Both the position numbers and the translations under genes were made by a program. Shown here piece by piece: positions 16,377 through 25,027 of a stretch of 64,000 bases of DNA; the first letter of the stretch is position 1, and every line of letters starts with the position of its first letter. The stretch is from Anaerolineales bacterium (GTDB taxonomy: Bacteria > Chloroflexota > Anaerolineae > Anaerolineales > Villigracilaceae), in contig JACKAW010000006.1 of the NCBI GenBank assembly GCA_020634885.1, positions 62,001 to 126,000 on the forward strand, in the 5' to 3' direction. The notes beneath the pieces were generated by a model, which saw only the letters and a list, made by a program, of their open reading frames with translations, did not search any database and was not told the DNA's origin.

Positions 16377-17933
16377 ATGACATCCATCCAGATCTACGAC
16401 ACCACCCTGCGCGATGGGACACAGTCTGAAGGCTTCAACCTTTCGGCGAATGATAAAGTCCGTGTGGCGCAAAAATTAGATGATTTCGGCGTTGCCTTCA
16501 TTGAAGGCGGCTGGCCCGGCTCGAATCCCAAAGATGTGGAGTTCTTTGAACGCGCCCGCGACATGCAATGGAAGAACGCCCTCATCACGGCGTTCGGCTC
16601 CACCTGCCGCGTCAAAGGCGGACCTGAAGACGACGCCAACATCAAAGCCCTGCTTGATTCGCAAACGCCCGTCTGCACCATCTTCGGCAAAACGTGGACT
16701 CTGCACGTCAAAGAAGTGCTGCAAACCACATACGAAGATAACCTGCGGATCATCGAAGATTCGATTGCCTATCTCAAAGCCAACGGTAAGCGCGTCATCT
16801 ACGATGCCGAACATTTTTTCGATGGCTACAAAGCCGATTCGTCCTACGCGCTCGAAACCTTGAAGGCTGCCATCCGTGGCGGCGCGGAGATGGTTGTGCT
16901 GTGCGATACCAACGGTGGCTCCATGCCCTGGGAAGTAGAATCAATGATCGGCGGAGTCAAAGAAGCGGTTTCTCATCCGTTTGGCATTCACCCGCATAAT
17001 GATTCCGAAACTGCCCTCATCAATGCGCTGACGGCTGTCCGCGCTGGGGCGGTGCAAGTGCAGGGAACCATCAACGGGGTGGGGGAGCGTTGCGGCAATG
17101 TGAACCTGTGCTCGGTGGTGGCGAACCTTGAGTTGAAGATGGGTTATCAATGTCTGCCGAAGGGCAACATCCAACACTTGTACGACCTCTCGCATTTCGT
17201 GGCTGAAGTTGCCAACCTCACGCCTGATGAGCATTTGCCCTTTGTGGGCAAGTCGGCTTTCGCGCACAAAGGCGGCGTGCATGTGGCAGCCATGCGCCGC
17301 TCGGCGATTTCGTATCAACATATCGACCCGGAACTGCTTGGCAATAAAATGCGCGTGGTGGTTTCGGATCTTTCCGGTCGCGGAAATTTGTTGAGCAAAG
17401 CCGAAGAACACGGCGTGGAAGTGGAAGGCACCGAGGTCGTGCCTGTGCTCAACGAAATTAAAGAACTCGAAGCGCGCGGCTTTTCATTTGAAGCGGCAGA
17501 GGCGTCCGTCGCCATTATGTTGAAGCGGCAGGAATACGGTTATAAACCGCCCTTTGAATTAATTGATTTCTTTGTCAATGTCGAACATCGTCAAGGTCGC
17601 GGCATTTTTGCCGAAGCCATGGTCAAAGTGCGTGTGCAAGGTGAAGTGTTGCATACCGCCGCCGAAGGCAATGGTCCTGTCAACGCGCTCGACCTTGCCC
17701 TGCGCAAAGCACTCAAAGATTATTACCCGCAGATCATGAAATTTAATTTGTCCGATTACAAAGTCCGTATCTTGGATTCAGACCACGGCACCGAAGCCAT
17801 TACCCGCGTGTTGATCGACACCCGCAACACGACCAGCCGCTGGAGCACCGTCGGCGCGGGTACGAACATCATCGAAGCCTCGTGGCGCGCCTTGGCTGAT
17901 TCTGTGGAATATGGATTGATGGTGGCGCATTAA
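16377..17933 (+). CDS. cimA: (R)-citramalate synthase
   Basis: Condenses acetyl-CoA with pyruvate to citramalate. LeuCD and LeuB can then convert it to 2-ketobutyrate for isoleucine, bypassing threonine deaminase. It is 518 residues. The N-terminus YDTTLRDGTQSEGFNLS, GGWPGSNPKD, HPHNDSETAL and AFAHKGGVHVAAM are the wording of the CimA branch (TIGR00977 type), not LeuA. The C-terminal regulatory domain is present. AGGAAAG precedes ATG 16377. Location between leuD and leuB fits a shared Leu/Ile pathway, and no ilvA is present in this window. Confidence 0.9.
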   Translation: MTSIQIYDTTLRDGTQSEGFNLSANDKVRVAQKLDDFGVAFIEGGWPGSNPKDVEFFERARDMQWKNALITAFGSTCRVKGGPEDDANIKALLDSQTPVCTIFGKTWTLHVKEVLQTTYEDNLRIIEDSIAYLKANGKRVIYDAEHFFDGYKADSSYALETLKAAIRGGAEMVVLCDTNGGSMPWEVESMIGGVKEAVSHPFGIHPHNDSETALINALTAVRAGAVQVQGTINGVGERCGNVNLCSVVANLELKMGYQCLPKGNIQHLYDLSHFVAEVANLTPDEHLPFVGKSAFAHKGGVHVAAMRRSAISYQHIDPELLGNKMRVVVSDLSGRGNLLSKAEEHGVEVEGTEVVPVLNEIKELEARGFSFEAAEASVAIMLKRQEYGYKPPFELIDFFVNVEHRQGRGIFAEAMVKVRVQGEVLHTAAEGNGPVNALDLALRKALKDYYPQIMKFNLSDYKVRILDSDHGTEAITRVLIDTRNTTSRWSTVGAGTNIIEASWRALADSVEYGLMVAH

Positions 17934-17952
17934 TTACCAAATACCAATTACC

Positions 17953-18008
17953 AATCTCTAATCTCCAATTATCAGCAATTAGTAACTAGAGATTGGAGAT
18001 TAGAGATT
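17953..18008. repeat. perfect 17-bp palindrome in the cimA-leuB spacer
   Basis: AATCTCTAATCTCCAAT (17953-17969) is the exact reverse complement of 17992-18008, with a 22-nt loop. The words AATCTCTAAT are shared with the ilvC-leuA spacer element. Confidence 0.87.
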
Positions 18009-18018
18009 ACGGAGAACC

Positions 18019-19077
18019 ATGAACTTCAAAATTACCCTCCTCCCTGGCGACGGAATCGGTCCCGAAGTGGTTGCCGAAGCCGTGCGCGTGCTGGAAACAG
18101 TAGCCAGCAAATACAAGCACTCTTTCGATTTTCAAGAACGTTTGATGGGCGGCTGCTCGATAGATAAATACGGCTCTTCCCTGACCGATGAGACGCTTGC
18201 CGACTGCCAAGCCTCAGACTCCGTTTTGCTGGGTGCTGTCGGCGGACCGAAATGGGACGACCCCAAAGCCAAAGACCGCCCCGAACGCGGATTGCTCGCC
18301 CTGCGCAAAGGTCTCGGTGTATTTGCCAATTTGCGCCCTGTCAAAGTTCACCCGGCGCTGGTGGATGGCTCGCCGCTCAAACCTGAAAAACTCAAAGGCG
18401 TGGATATTCTCGTCATTCGTGAATTGACCGGCGGCTTATACTTCGGCTTCCCGAAAGGTCGTGATGTTAAAGACGGACGGGAACGCGCCGTGGATACGCT
18501 TGAGTATTACGATTATGAAGTCAAGCGCATTATGAAACTTGCCTTTGACCTGGCGAAGGGACGTAAGAAAAAAGTCACCTCGGTGGATAAAGCCAACGTG
18601 CTTGAATCATCTCGCTTATGGCGGCAGATCGCCACACAAATGGGCAAGGAAAACCCCGATGTGGAATTAGAGCATGTCCTCGTGGATACCGCCGCGATGA
18701 AACTCATCACCGGTCCGGCGTGGATAGATGTGATGGTAACTGAGAACATGTTCGGCGACATCCTCACCGATGAAGCGTCTGTGTTGGCAGGGTCGATGGG
18801 GATGTTGCCCTCTGCCAGTTTGGGCGAATCAACTATCGGGTTGTATGAACCGATCCACGGTTCTGCGCCAGATATTGCGGGCAAGGGAATCGCAAATCCC
18901 ACGGGCACCATCCTTTCTACCGCGATGATGTTACGGCACTCATTCAAGTTGGAAGCGGAAGCGGCGGCGATTGAAGCCGCGGTGGAGCGATCTATTACCG
19001 AGGGCGCGCGCACAGCCGACCTTGGCGGCACGTTAACCACCCGTCAAATGGCGGATGAAATTATAAAGAGAATGTAG
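18019..19077 (+). CDS. leuB: 3-isopropylmalate dehydrogenase
   Basis: NAD-dependent oxidative decarboxylation of 3-isopropylmalate (and probably methylmalate in the citramalate route). It is 352 residues. LLPGDGIGPEV at the N-terminus, RELTGGLYFG and the Mg-binding NMFGDILTDEAS are intact, and GSAPDIAGKGIANP is the adenosine-binding loop. CGGAGAA precedes ATG 18019. Confidence 0.95.
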   Translation: MNFKITLLPGDGIGPEVVAEAVRVLETVASKYKHSFDFQERLMGGCSIDKYGSSLTDETLADCQASDSVLLGAVGGPKWDDPKAKDRPERGLLALRKGLGVFANLRPVKVHPALVDGSPLKPEKLKGVDILVIRELTGGLYFGFPKGRDVKDGRERAVDTLEYYDYEVKRIMKLAFDLAKGRKKKVTSVDKANVLESSRLWRQIATQMGKENPDVELEHVLVDTAAMKLITGPAWIDVMVTENMFGDILTDEASVLAGSMGMLPSASLGESTIGLYEPIHGSAPDIAGKGIANPTGTILSTAMMLRHSFKLEAEAAAIEAAVERSITEGARTADLGGTLTTRQMADEIIKRM

Positions 19078-19138
19078 GGATACCCCTTGCGGTTATCCTC
19101 ATCTAATAAAATTATGGATAGGGGCAAGCCCTATCCCA
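19078..19138. repeat. imperfect inverted repeat in the leuB-ilvE spacer
   Basis: GATACCCCTTGCGGTTATCC at the left and GGATAGGGGCAAGCCCTATCC at the right are imperfect reverse complements spanning most of the 79-bp gap. This continues the pattern of palindromic spacers in the operon. No U-tract follows, so it is unlikely to be a terminator. Confidence 0.65.
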
Positions 19139-19156
19139 ACAAAAGGAGAATGAGAT

Positions 19157-20077
19157 ATGGGAATGGAATCCAAATTTGTTTGGAAGAATGGGGAACTGGT
19201 GCCTTTTGAACAGGCAACCTTGCACTTTTTAACGCCTGCTCTTCATTATGGTGCGGCGGTCTTTGAGGGTATTCGCTCATACAACACACCCAAAGGACCG
19301 GCGATCTTTCGCCTGCGTGAACATGTGGAGCGTTTGTTTGCTTCGGCGCGTGTGTTGGGTTTTCGTGAATTCCCGTGGACGTTTGAGGAAGTGATGAAGG
19401 GGCATATTGATACGGTGCGCGAAAATGGGTTTGCCGATTGCTATATTCGTCCCCTGATCTATTTGGATGGCGGCGGCTGGAACCTGAATGTGGATTACGG
19501 CAAGCCTTCGTTGATGATCGCGGTGTGGGAGTGGAATAATTACCTTGGTGACGATGCGCTTGCCAAGGGCATCCGTGCCAACATCTCTTCGTTTACCCGT
19601 CACCATGTCAATGTAACCATGACCAAGGCGAAGATCGCTGGCAATTATGCCAATAGCATTTTGGCGAAGACCGAATCAGAACGCAATGGTTTTCAAGAAG
19701 CTATTATGCTTGACCCGCAGGGATACATCGCTGAGTGTACCGGTGAGAACCTGTTCATGGTGCGTAACGGTGTGATTTACACCCCGTCCACTGCGCCGGT
19801 GCTGGAAGGCATTACCCGTTCTTCGTTGACTACCATTGCCAATGATTTGGGCTATGAAGTAAAGGAAGTTCCCATTTCACGCGACCAGCTTTATATTGCA
19901 GATGAAGTTTTTGTATGCGGCACTGCGGCAGAGGTTATTGGTTTAAGCGAGATCGACTTCCGCAAGATCGGTGATGGGCGCACGGGTCCCATCACGCGCA
20001 AGATACAGGAAACCTTCCACGATGCCATCCGAGGCAAGGTTGCCAAATATGAAAAATGGTGTGAATACGTAAAGTAG
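19157..20077 (+). CDS. ilvE: branched-chain amino acid aminotransferase
   Basis: PLP fold-type IV transaminase for the final step to Val, Leu and Ile. It is 306 residues. FEGIRSYNT, the PLP-lysine region TKAKIAGNYANS, EAIMLDPQGYIAECTGENLF and GTAAEVIGLSEI are all present. AAAAGGAG precedes ATG 19157. It is the last gene of the ilv-leu operon. The mRNA would end in a long hairpin at 20096-20150. Confidence 0.95.
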   Translation: MGMESKFVWKNGELVPFEQATLHFLTPALHYGAAVFEGIRSYNTPKGPAIFRLREHVERLFASARVLGFREFPWTFEEVMKGHIDTVRENGFADCYIRPLIYLDGGGWNLNVDYGKPSLMIAVWEWNNYLGDDALAKGIRANISSFTRHHVNVTMTKAKIAGNYANSILAKTESERNGFQEAIMLDPQGYIAECTGENLFMVRNGVIYTPSTAPVLEGITRSSLTTIANDLGYEVKEVPISRDQLYIADEVFVCGTAAEVIGLSEIDFRKIGDGRTGPITRKIQETFHDAIRGKVAKYEKWCEYVK

Positions 20078-20095
20078 GGGAGTGCATGGATCGTA

Positions 20096-20150
20096 GACAG
20101 CGAACGGTGGCTGACGGATTTCTATAGTCCGTTGCCCACCGTTCGCTGTC
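20096..20150. repeat. 15-bp perfect palindrome after ilvE
   Basis: GACAGCGAACGGTGG (20096-20110) pairs exactly with 20136-20150, with inner CGGA/TCCG pairing. No U-tract follows on either strand, so it is a 3' hairpin or repeat rather than a classic intrinsic terminator. Confidence 0.8.
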
Positions 20151-20159
20151 TGATTCCTG

Positions 20160-20305
20160 TGATATAATCCCGCCGCTTCCAAAAGGGAGCATAATCTGCC
20201 TGGGACGGGCACAAGCGTCCCTGAGTGGGTCATCAACCCCACTAAACTCATTCCGCTCCACACCACCACGAGATGCGTGTCGGAGAGCGGAACACTAGGA
20301 GAAAC
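20160..20305 (+). promoter_or_regulatory. rpsB promoter (extended -10) and structured 5' leader
   Basis: TGATATAAT (20160-20168) is an extended -10 element with no good -35. The following about 130-nt leader can form several hairpins: GGGACGGGC..GCGTCCC, AGTGGG..CCCACT, and TTCCGCTC..GAGCGGAA just before the Shine-Dalgarno. Such leaders often carry autoregulation by S2. Here that is an inference with no known leader class recognised. Confidence 0.55.
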
Positions 20306-21160
20306 ATGGCTAATATTTCCATGAAAGCCCTGCTTGAAAGCGGCGTCCATTTCGGTCACCGTACCAACAAGTGGGATCCCCGTATGAAACCGTACATCTT
20401 CACTGAGCGTAACGGCATTCATATCCTCGACCTTCAGCAGACCGTTAAACTGGCGAACAATGCGTATCAGGTCATTCGTGATACCGTAGCCAACGGTGGA
20501 ACCGTTTTGTTCGTCGGCACCAAACGCCAGGCACAGGAAACCGTGATGGAAGAAGCTGTCCGCGCTGGTATGCCTTACGTTACCGAACGCTGGTTGGGCG
20601 GTATGCTCACCAACTGGTCAACCATTCATCAGCGCATTCAGGAACTCGAACGCCTTGAAAATCTGCGCGATAGCGGCGAGATCAACCGTCTCACCAAAAA
20701 GGAAGGCTTGTTGATCGAACGTGAGATCACTCGCCTCCAGACCCGTTTGAGCGGTGTCCGCTCCATGAAACGTGTGCCCGACCTGCTCTTCATCATCGAC
20801 GTTGGACGCGAAGATGCTGCAGTAGCCGAAGCCAACCTTCTCAATATTCCGATCATTGCATTGGTCGATACCAACTGCAACCCACAAAATATTGACTACG
20901 TCATCCCTTCCAATGATGATGCCATCCGTGCTATCAAGCTATTGGTCTCCAAGATGGCAGATGCCGTACTCGAAGGCAAAGCTTCCCGCAAGGATGACGA
21001 ACCTGAAGCCGCCGCCGAAGCAGAAGCTAAGCCTTCCAAGGCTCGCCCTGCTCGCAAGGTTGTCGAAACAGACGATAACGCAAACGATAGCGACCTTCTT
21101 GGAAAGTCCACTCTGGCAAAACTCAGCACCAAGCCTGACGAAGCCCCTGCTGCTGAATAA
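20306..21160 (+). CDS. rpsB: 30S ribosomal protein S2
   Basis: 284 residues. ALLESGVHFGHRTNKWDP, the GTKRQAQ segment, ERWLGGMLTNW and DTNCNP are S2 signatures. After about residue 230 there is a low-complexity tail rich in Ala, Glu, Lys and Asp that is longer than in E. coli S2 (241 aa). CTAGGAG precedes ATG 20306; the reading from 20273 covers the leader hairpin. tsf follows 42 bp downstream, the usual pairing. Confidence 0.96.
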   Translation: MANISMKALLESGVHFGHRTNKWDPRMKPYIFTERNGIHILDLQQTVKLANNAYQVIRDTVANGGTVLFVGTKRQAQETVMEEAVRAGMPYVTERWLGGMLTNWSTIHQRIQELERLENLRDSGEINRLTKKEGLLIEREITRLQTRLSGVRSMKRVPDLLFIIDVGREDAAVAEANLLNIPIIALVDTNCNPQNIDYVIPSNDDAIRAIKLLVSKMADAVLEGKASRKDDEPEAAAEAEAKPSKARPARKVVETDDNANDSDLLGKSTLAKLSTKPDEAPAAE

Positions 21161-21202
21161 GAAAAACATCAATATTGACTGAACGTATCAAGGATAGACA
21201 AG

Positions 21203-21808
21203 ATGGAAATTACGACTGAAATGATCAAACAACTGCGCGGCGCTACTAACGCTCCCATGTTGGATTGCCGCAAAGCGCTTCAAGAAGCCGACGGCGATTT
21301 TGACAAGGCAGTGGATTGGCTCCGTGAAAAAGGCATGGCAACTGCTGCCAAGCGCTCTGACCGTGATGCATCCAACGGAACCGTTGAACTGTACTCCCAT
21401 GGCGGTGGACGTGTGGGCGTGATGGTAGAGATCAACTGCGAAACTGACTTTGTTGCCCGCAACGAACAATTCCGCAACCTGGCTCATGAAATTGCCCTGC
21501 AAATTGCCGCCAGCGCTCCCAAGTACATCATTGCGGATGAGATCCCTGCTGCCGAGCTCGAACACGAAGCTGAAATTGCCCGTGCCCGCGCCAAAGAAGA
21601 AGGCAAGCCGGAAAATATCCTCCCCAAGATCGTGGAAGGTCGCATCGAAAAATATAAGGATGAAGTCTGCCTTATGCGCCAGGCTTATATTCGTGATGAG
21701 TCGATCAACATTGAAAAGCTCATTCTTCAGAATGTAGCCGCCATTGGTGAGAACATCATTGTGCGACGTTTCCAGCGTTGGGAACTTGGTGAAAGCGTAA
21801 GTAACTAG
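21203..21808 (+). CDS. tsf: elongation factor Ts
   Basis: Nucleotide exchange factor for EF-Tu. It is 201 residues, the short form (about 200 aa, as in Thermus) that lacks the duplicated core of E. coli EF-Ts. The N-terminal UBA-like LRGATNAPMLDCRKAL and the EINCETDFVARN motif are intact. AAGGA precedes ATG 21203. It is followed by a strong terminator. Confidence 0.95.
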   Translation: MEITTEMIKQLRGATNAPMLDCRKALQEADGDFDKAVDWLREKGMATAAKRSDRDASNGTVELYSHGGGRVGVMVEINCETDFVARNEQFRNLAHEIALQIAASAPKYIIADEIPAAELEHEAEIARARAKEEGKPENILPKIVEGRIEKYKDEVCLMRQAYIRDESINIEKLILQNVAAIGENIIVRRFQRWELGESVSN

Positions 21809-21813
21809 TTTTG

Positions 21814-21842
21814 AAAAGCCAGCCTTCGGGTTGGCTTTTTTT
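21814..21842 (+). terminator. intrinsic terminator after tsf
   Basis: AAAAGCCAGCC, loop TTCG, GGTTGGCTTTT, followed by more T. An 11-bp stem with one G-T pair and a UUCG tetraloop. Confidence 0.92.
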
Positions 21843-21870
21843 CTATAAATTTAGAGACATGGAGGAATGA

Positions 21871-22587
21871 ATGGCTGAACTGAAATATAAGAGGATCCTG
21901 CTCAAATTAAGCGGCGAAGCGCTGGGCGGCTCAATGGGATATGGCATTGACGTGAACGAAGCCGAGTCCATTGCCAGCCGTATCAAAGAAGTCTACGATC
22001 TGGGTGTGGATGTGGCAGTTGTAATTGGTGCTGGAAACCTGTGGCGCGGCAAACAGGGACTCGAGCGCGGCATGGATCGTTCTACAGCAGATTACATGGG
22101 TATGCTTGCCACCGTAATGAATGCGATGGCGCTTATGGATGCGCTTGAGCGACAGGGCGTTTATACCCGTGTCATGTCTGCCATTGAAATGAGAGCCATT
22201 GCCGAGCCGTATATCCGCAGACGGGCTGTTCGCCACCTTGAAAAACGACGCGTGGTCATCTTTGGGGCAGGGACGGGGAATCCATTTTTCTCAACAGATA
22301 CCGCTGCCGCTCTTCGTGCTACCGAAATTGACGCGCAGGTTGTTATCAAAGCCACCAAAGTGGACGGCGTATATGATGCCGACCCCAAGAAGAACCCCAA
22401 TGCCACAAAATTTGACCAGCTCAGCTACATTGATGTACTTAATCGCCGCCTCGAAGTAATGGATAGCACTGCCATTACCCTGTGCATGGAAAACAACCTG
22501 CCCATTCTTGTGGTGAACTTGTGGGATTCAAAATCCCTTACAGGTGCCTTGTACGGTGAAAAAGTCGGTACATTGGTAGCGGCATAA
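21871..22587 (+). CDS. pyrH: uridylate kinase (UMP kinase)
   Basis: Phosphorylates UMP to UDP. It is 238 residues, amino-acid-kinase fold, hexameric family. RILLKLSGEALGG at the N-terminus, GAGNLWRG, FGAGTGNPFFSTDTAAALRA and KVDGVYDADPKKNP are diagnostic. GGAGG precedes ATG 21871. The order rpsB-tsf-pyrH-frr is conserved across bacteria, but here terminators separate tsf, pyrH and frr, suggesting partly independent transcripts. Confidence 0.96.
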   Translation: MAELKYKRILLKLSGEALGGSMGYGIDVNEAESIASRIKEVYDLGVDVAVVIGAGNLWRGKQGLERGMDRSTADYMGMLATVMNAMALMDALERQGVYTRVMSAIEMRAIAEPYIRRRAVRHLEKRRVVIFGAGTGNPFFSTDTAAALRATEIDAQVVIKATKVDGVYDADPKKNPNATKFDQLSYIDVLNRRLEVMDSTAITLCMENNLPILVVNLWDSKSLTGALYGEKVGTLVAA

Positions 22588-22600
22588 CCCAAAATTTAAG

Positions 22601-22638
22601 AAGCCCTCTCCCCGTTTTATGGGTGAGGGGCTTCTTTT
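22601..22638 (+). terminator. intrinsic terminator after pyrH
   Basis: AAGCCCTCTCCCC and GGGTGAGGGGCTT form a stem with one bulge and an internal loop, followed by CTTTTTT. Confidence 0.85.
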
Positions 22639-22639
22639 T

Positions 22640-22854
22640 TATTTCCGATTGATAAAATAATAGACTGCTTGCAAATAAATGCCCATATAAACCCTGCTTC
22701 AGGCGGTGAAAGCATTTATACAAGAGGTCTAAGAAATTTTTTTATGATAGTCTCTCTGTTTTTTTCATAAACTATCAGGTTAAATCACATCCCATAGCCT
22801 AAATTCTTGTTTTAAGGTATCCTTATAACTGTAAATATTTTTCGGAGGAAGATC
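22640..22854. other. AT-rich frr leader region, no gene seen
   Basis: A 215-bp gap with no supported ORF. It contains a TGATAGT...ACTATCA inverted repeat around 22743-22782 and a T-run. The frr GGAGG is at its right end. No convincing promoter pair was found. Confidence 0.4.
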
Positions 22855-23424
22855 GTGAGTACAGAAGAAATCAAAAGCCTTTTAAAAGACGCCGATGCCC
22901 GCATGAATGGCGCGATCCAATCCCTTGTGGACGACCTGAATGGTATACGAACCGGGCGTGCCAGCCCTGCCTTGGTGGAAAAACTTCCGGTCGAATACTA
23001 CGGAACCCCTACCCCCTTACAAAACCTTGCTTCCATCAGCGTGCCCGAGCCGCGCACATTGACGATTAAGCCGTTTGATGCGGGCGCTCTCAAAGACATT
23101 GAAAAGGCGATTCGCGTTTCAGAACTGGGCATCAACCCCAATTCTGACGGCAAAGTCATTCATTTGAACTTGCCGCCGCTCACTGAAGAACGTCGCCGCG
23201 ATCTGGTCAAACTCATGCACCATCGCCTGGAAGAAGCCCGTATCGCGGTTCGTAATGTGAGACGCGATCTGCACAACGATATCCGCGAGTACGAAAAAGA
23301 AAAACTCATCACCGAGGACGATTTGAAACGTGGTGAAGATGATCTCCAAAAGCTCACCGATAAATTTGTCGAAGAGATCGCAAGACTTGGTCAGAACAAA
23401 GAAAAAGAGATCATGGAAGTCTAA
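22855..23424 (+). CDS. frr: ribosome recycling factor
   Basis: Splits post-termination ribosomes with EF-G. It is 189 residues. IRTGRASPALVEKLPVEYYG, PEPRTLTIKPFD and GKVIHLNLPPLTEERR are RRF signatures, and the long helical bundle has a Lys/Glu-rich C-terminus. It starts with GTG at 22855, set by GGAGG at the normal distance and by the N-terminal alignment. uppS follows 41 bp downstream. Confidence 0.96.
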   Translation: MSTEEIKSLLKDADARMNGAIQSLVDDLNGIRTGRASPALVEKLPVEYYGTPTPLQNLASISVPEPRTLTIKPFDAGALKDIEKAIRVSELGINPNSDGKVIHLNLPPLTEERRRDLVKLMHHRLEEARIAVRNVRRDLHNDIREYEKEKLITEDDLKRGEDDLQKLTDKFVEEIARLGQNKEKEIMEV

Positions 23425-23465
23425 CGAACCGCTTTCGATGCGATTGCATTGAAAAGGTAACCCCT

Positions 23466-24212
23466 ATGACAGATACCCCCCTGAACATTCCCGCTGAAAA
23501 AGTACCCCAACATGTTGCCATGATTATGGATGGCAATGGACGTTGGGCATTACAGCGCGGGCTTCCCCGCCTTGCCGGACACAAAGCCGGAACGGAGAAC
23601 CTGCGTCGCGTCATCCGCGCCACGGTTGAATTTGGGGTGAAATACCTGACCATTTATGCCTTTTCCACTGAAAACTGGGGACGCCCTGCTGAAGAAGTGA
23701 ATGGCTTAATGCTCATTCTTCAAAACGTGATTGACCGTGAACTAAATGAACTTCATAAAGAGGGCGTACAACTTCGGCATATTGGGCGGCTGGAACGGCT
23801 TGACCCCGCTGTTCAAAAAAAAGTATTACACGCCATAGACCTGACAAGAAACAATGACCGTCTTATCTTAAATGTGGCATTCAATTATGGAGGTCGTGAT
23901 GAGATCGTCAATGCCATTCAGAACATCATTAAGGACGGCATTCCTGCCGAAGATGTGACAGATGAACTGGTGAACCGTCACCTCTTCACCGCTGGTGTCC
24001 CCGACCCGGATTTGATCATCCGTACCTCAGGCGAATTGCGCGTAAGCAATTTCTTGATCTGGCAAGCGGCATACTCAGAGTGGTACATCACCCCAACATA
24101 TTGGCCCGATTTCGATAAAGATGAATATCGCCGCGCCTTGGAGACATTTGCCAATCGTGACCGGCGTTATGGAAAGGTATCCTCGGGGGAACTTCAGGAA
24201 TCCAATGCGTAG
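23466..24212 (+). CDS. uppS: isoprenyl transferase (undecaprenyl diphosphate synthase type)
   Basis: cis-Prenyltransferase making the C55 carrier lipid for cell-wall synthesis. It is 248 residues. HVAMIMDGNGRWA carries the catalytic Asp, AFSTENWGRP and the C-terminal DLIIRTSGELRVSNFLIWQ and WPDF are present. The upstream Shine-Dalgarno is weak (AAAAGG). It overlaps cdsA by 8 bp, suggesting translational coupling. Confidence 0.95.
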   Translation: MTDTPLNIPAEKVPQHVAMIMDGNGRWALQRGLPRLAGHKAGTENLRRVIRATVEFGVKYLTIYAFSTENWGRPAEEVNGLMLILQNVIDRELNELHKEGVQLRHIGRLERLDPAVQKKVLHAIDLTRNNDRLILNVAFNYGGRDEIVNAIQNIIKDGIPAEDVTDELVNRHLFTAGVPDPDLIIRTSGELRVSNFLIWQAAYSEWYITPTYWPDFDKDEYRRALETFANRDRRYGKVSSGELQESNA

Positions 24213-25017
24213 ACGATTAATAACCGCGCTTATTCTTGCTCTAATCGGGGTGCCCGCCATCGTTTTTGGCGGCATCCTTTATTATTTATTGATGGGGACA
24301 TTCCTGATCGGGGCAGCATGGGAATATGTAAATCTCTTCCGTGCTGTAAAGTTTGAACCTAATATGATAGTAACCATGGGCGGCGTGATGGTTGTGACCC
24401 TGGCGCGAATGTTCCTGCCCGAATACGCCCACCCTGTATTTGCTGCTGTCATTCTCCTTGCAATGGCAGTTCATCTTATCGCCTACGAGCGCGGACGTGA
24501 TCAGTCTGCGCTTGATTTTGCGATTACAGTTGGCGGCATTGTTTACATCGGCTGGATCGGTTCCTACCTGCTTGATCTGCGCAAACTGCCTGAAGGCGGA
24601 TGGTGGTTCATGTTGGTGATGTTCTGTGTATGGACAGCCGACTCTGGCGCATACTCAATCGGTCGCGCATACGGTAAGCATAAATTGGCTCCACGCCTTA
24701 GCCCAAAGAAAAGTTGGGAAGGGTACGCCGCCAGCGTCTTTACCGGCGGACATACAGGTGCTTTATATGTGTGGATATTCCAAACATTTGGAAACCATAT
24801 TCATGGCATTACCATCTGGCAGGGGGTAATCCTCGGATTGCTGTTGGGTGCACTGGCTCCACTCGGCGATCTTGGTGAAAGTATGATCAAACGCCAATCG
24901 GGCATTAAAGATTCTAGCGACATCATTCCCGGGCATGGCGGCTTTTTTGACCGCATTGACTCATGGCTATGGGGCGCGGTCATTGGCTATTATTTTCTAA
25001 CCTGGTTCATCATTTAA
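24205..25017 (+). CDS. cdsA: phosphatidate cytidylyltransferase (CDP-diglyceride synthase)
   Basis: Forms CDP-diacylglycerol from phosphatidic acid at the membrane. It is 270 residues with about seven membrane helices. The C-terminal signature runs SPKKSWEGYAAS and then LGDLGESMIKRQSGIKDSSDIIPGHGG. ATG 24205 lies inside the uppS end with AGGA upstream; the longer reading from 24121 is a shadow of uppS. glpX begins 10 bp after its stop. Confidence 0.94.
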   Translation: MRRRLITALILALIGVPAIVFGGILYYLLMGTFLIGAAWEYVNLFRAVKFEPNMIVTMGGVMVVTLARMFLPEYAHPVFAAVILLAMAVHLIAYERGRDQSALDFAITVGGIVYIGWIGSYLLDLRKLPEGGWWFMLVMFCVWTADSGAYSIGRAYGKHKLAPRLSPKKSWEGYAASVFTGGHTGALYVWIFQTFGNHIHGITIWQGVILGLLLGALAPLGDLGESMIKRQSGIKDSSDIIPGHGGFFDRIDSWLWGAVIGYYFLTWFII

Positions 25018-25027
25018 GGAGGAGCAC

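Noticed and set aside
20096..20150. Intrinsic terminator of the ilv-leu operon
   Set aside because: The stem is strong but no U-tract follows; recorded as a palindrome.
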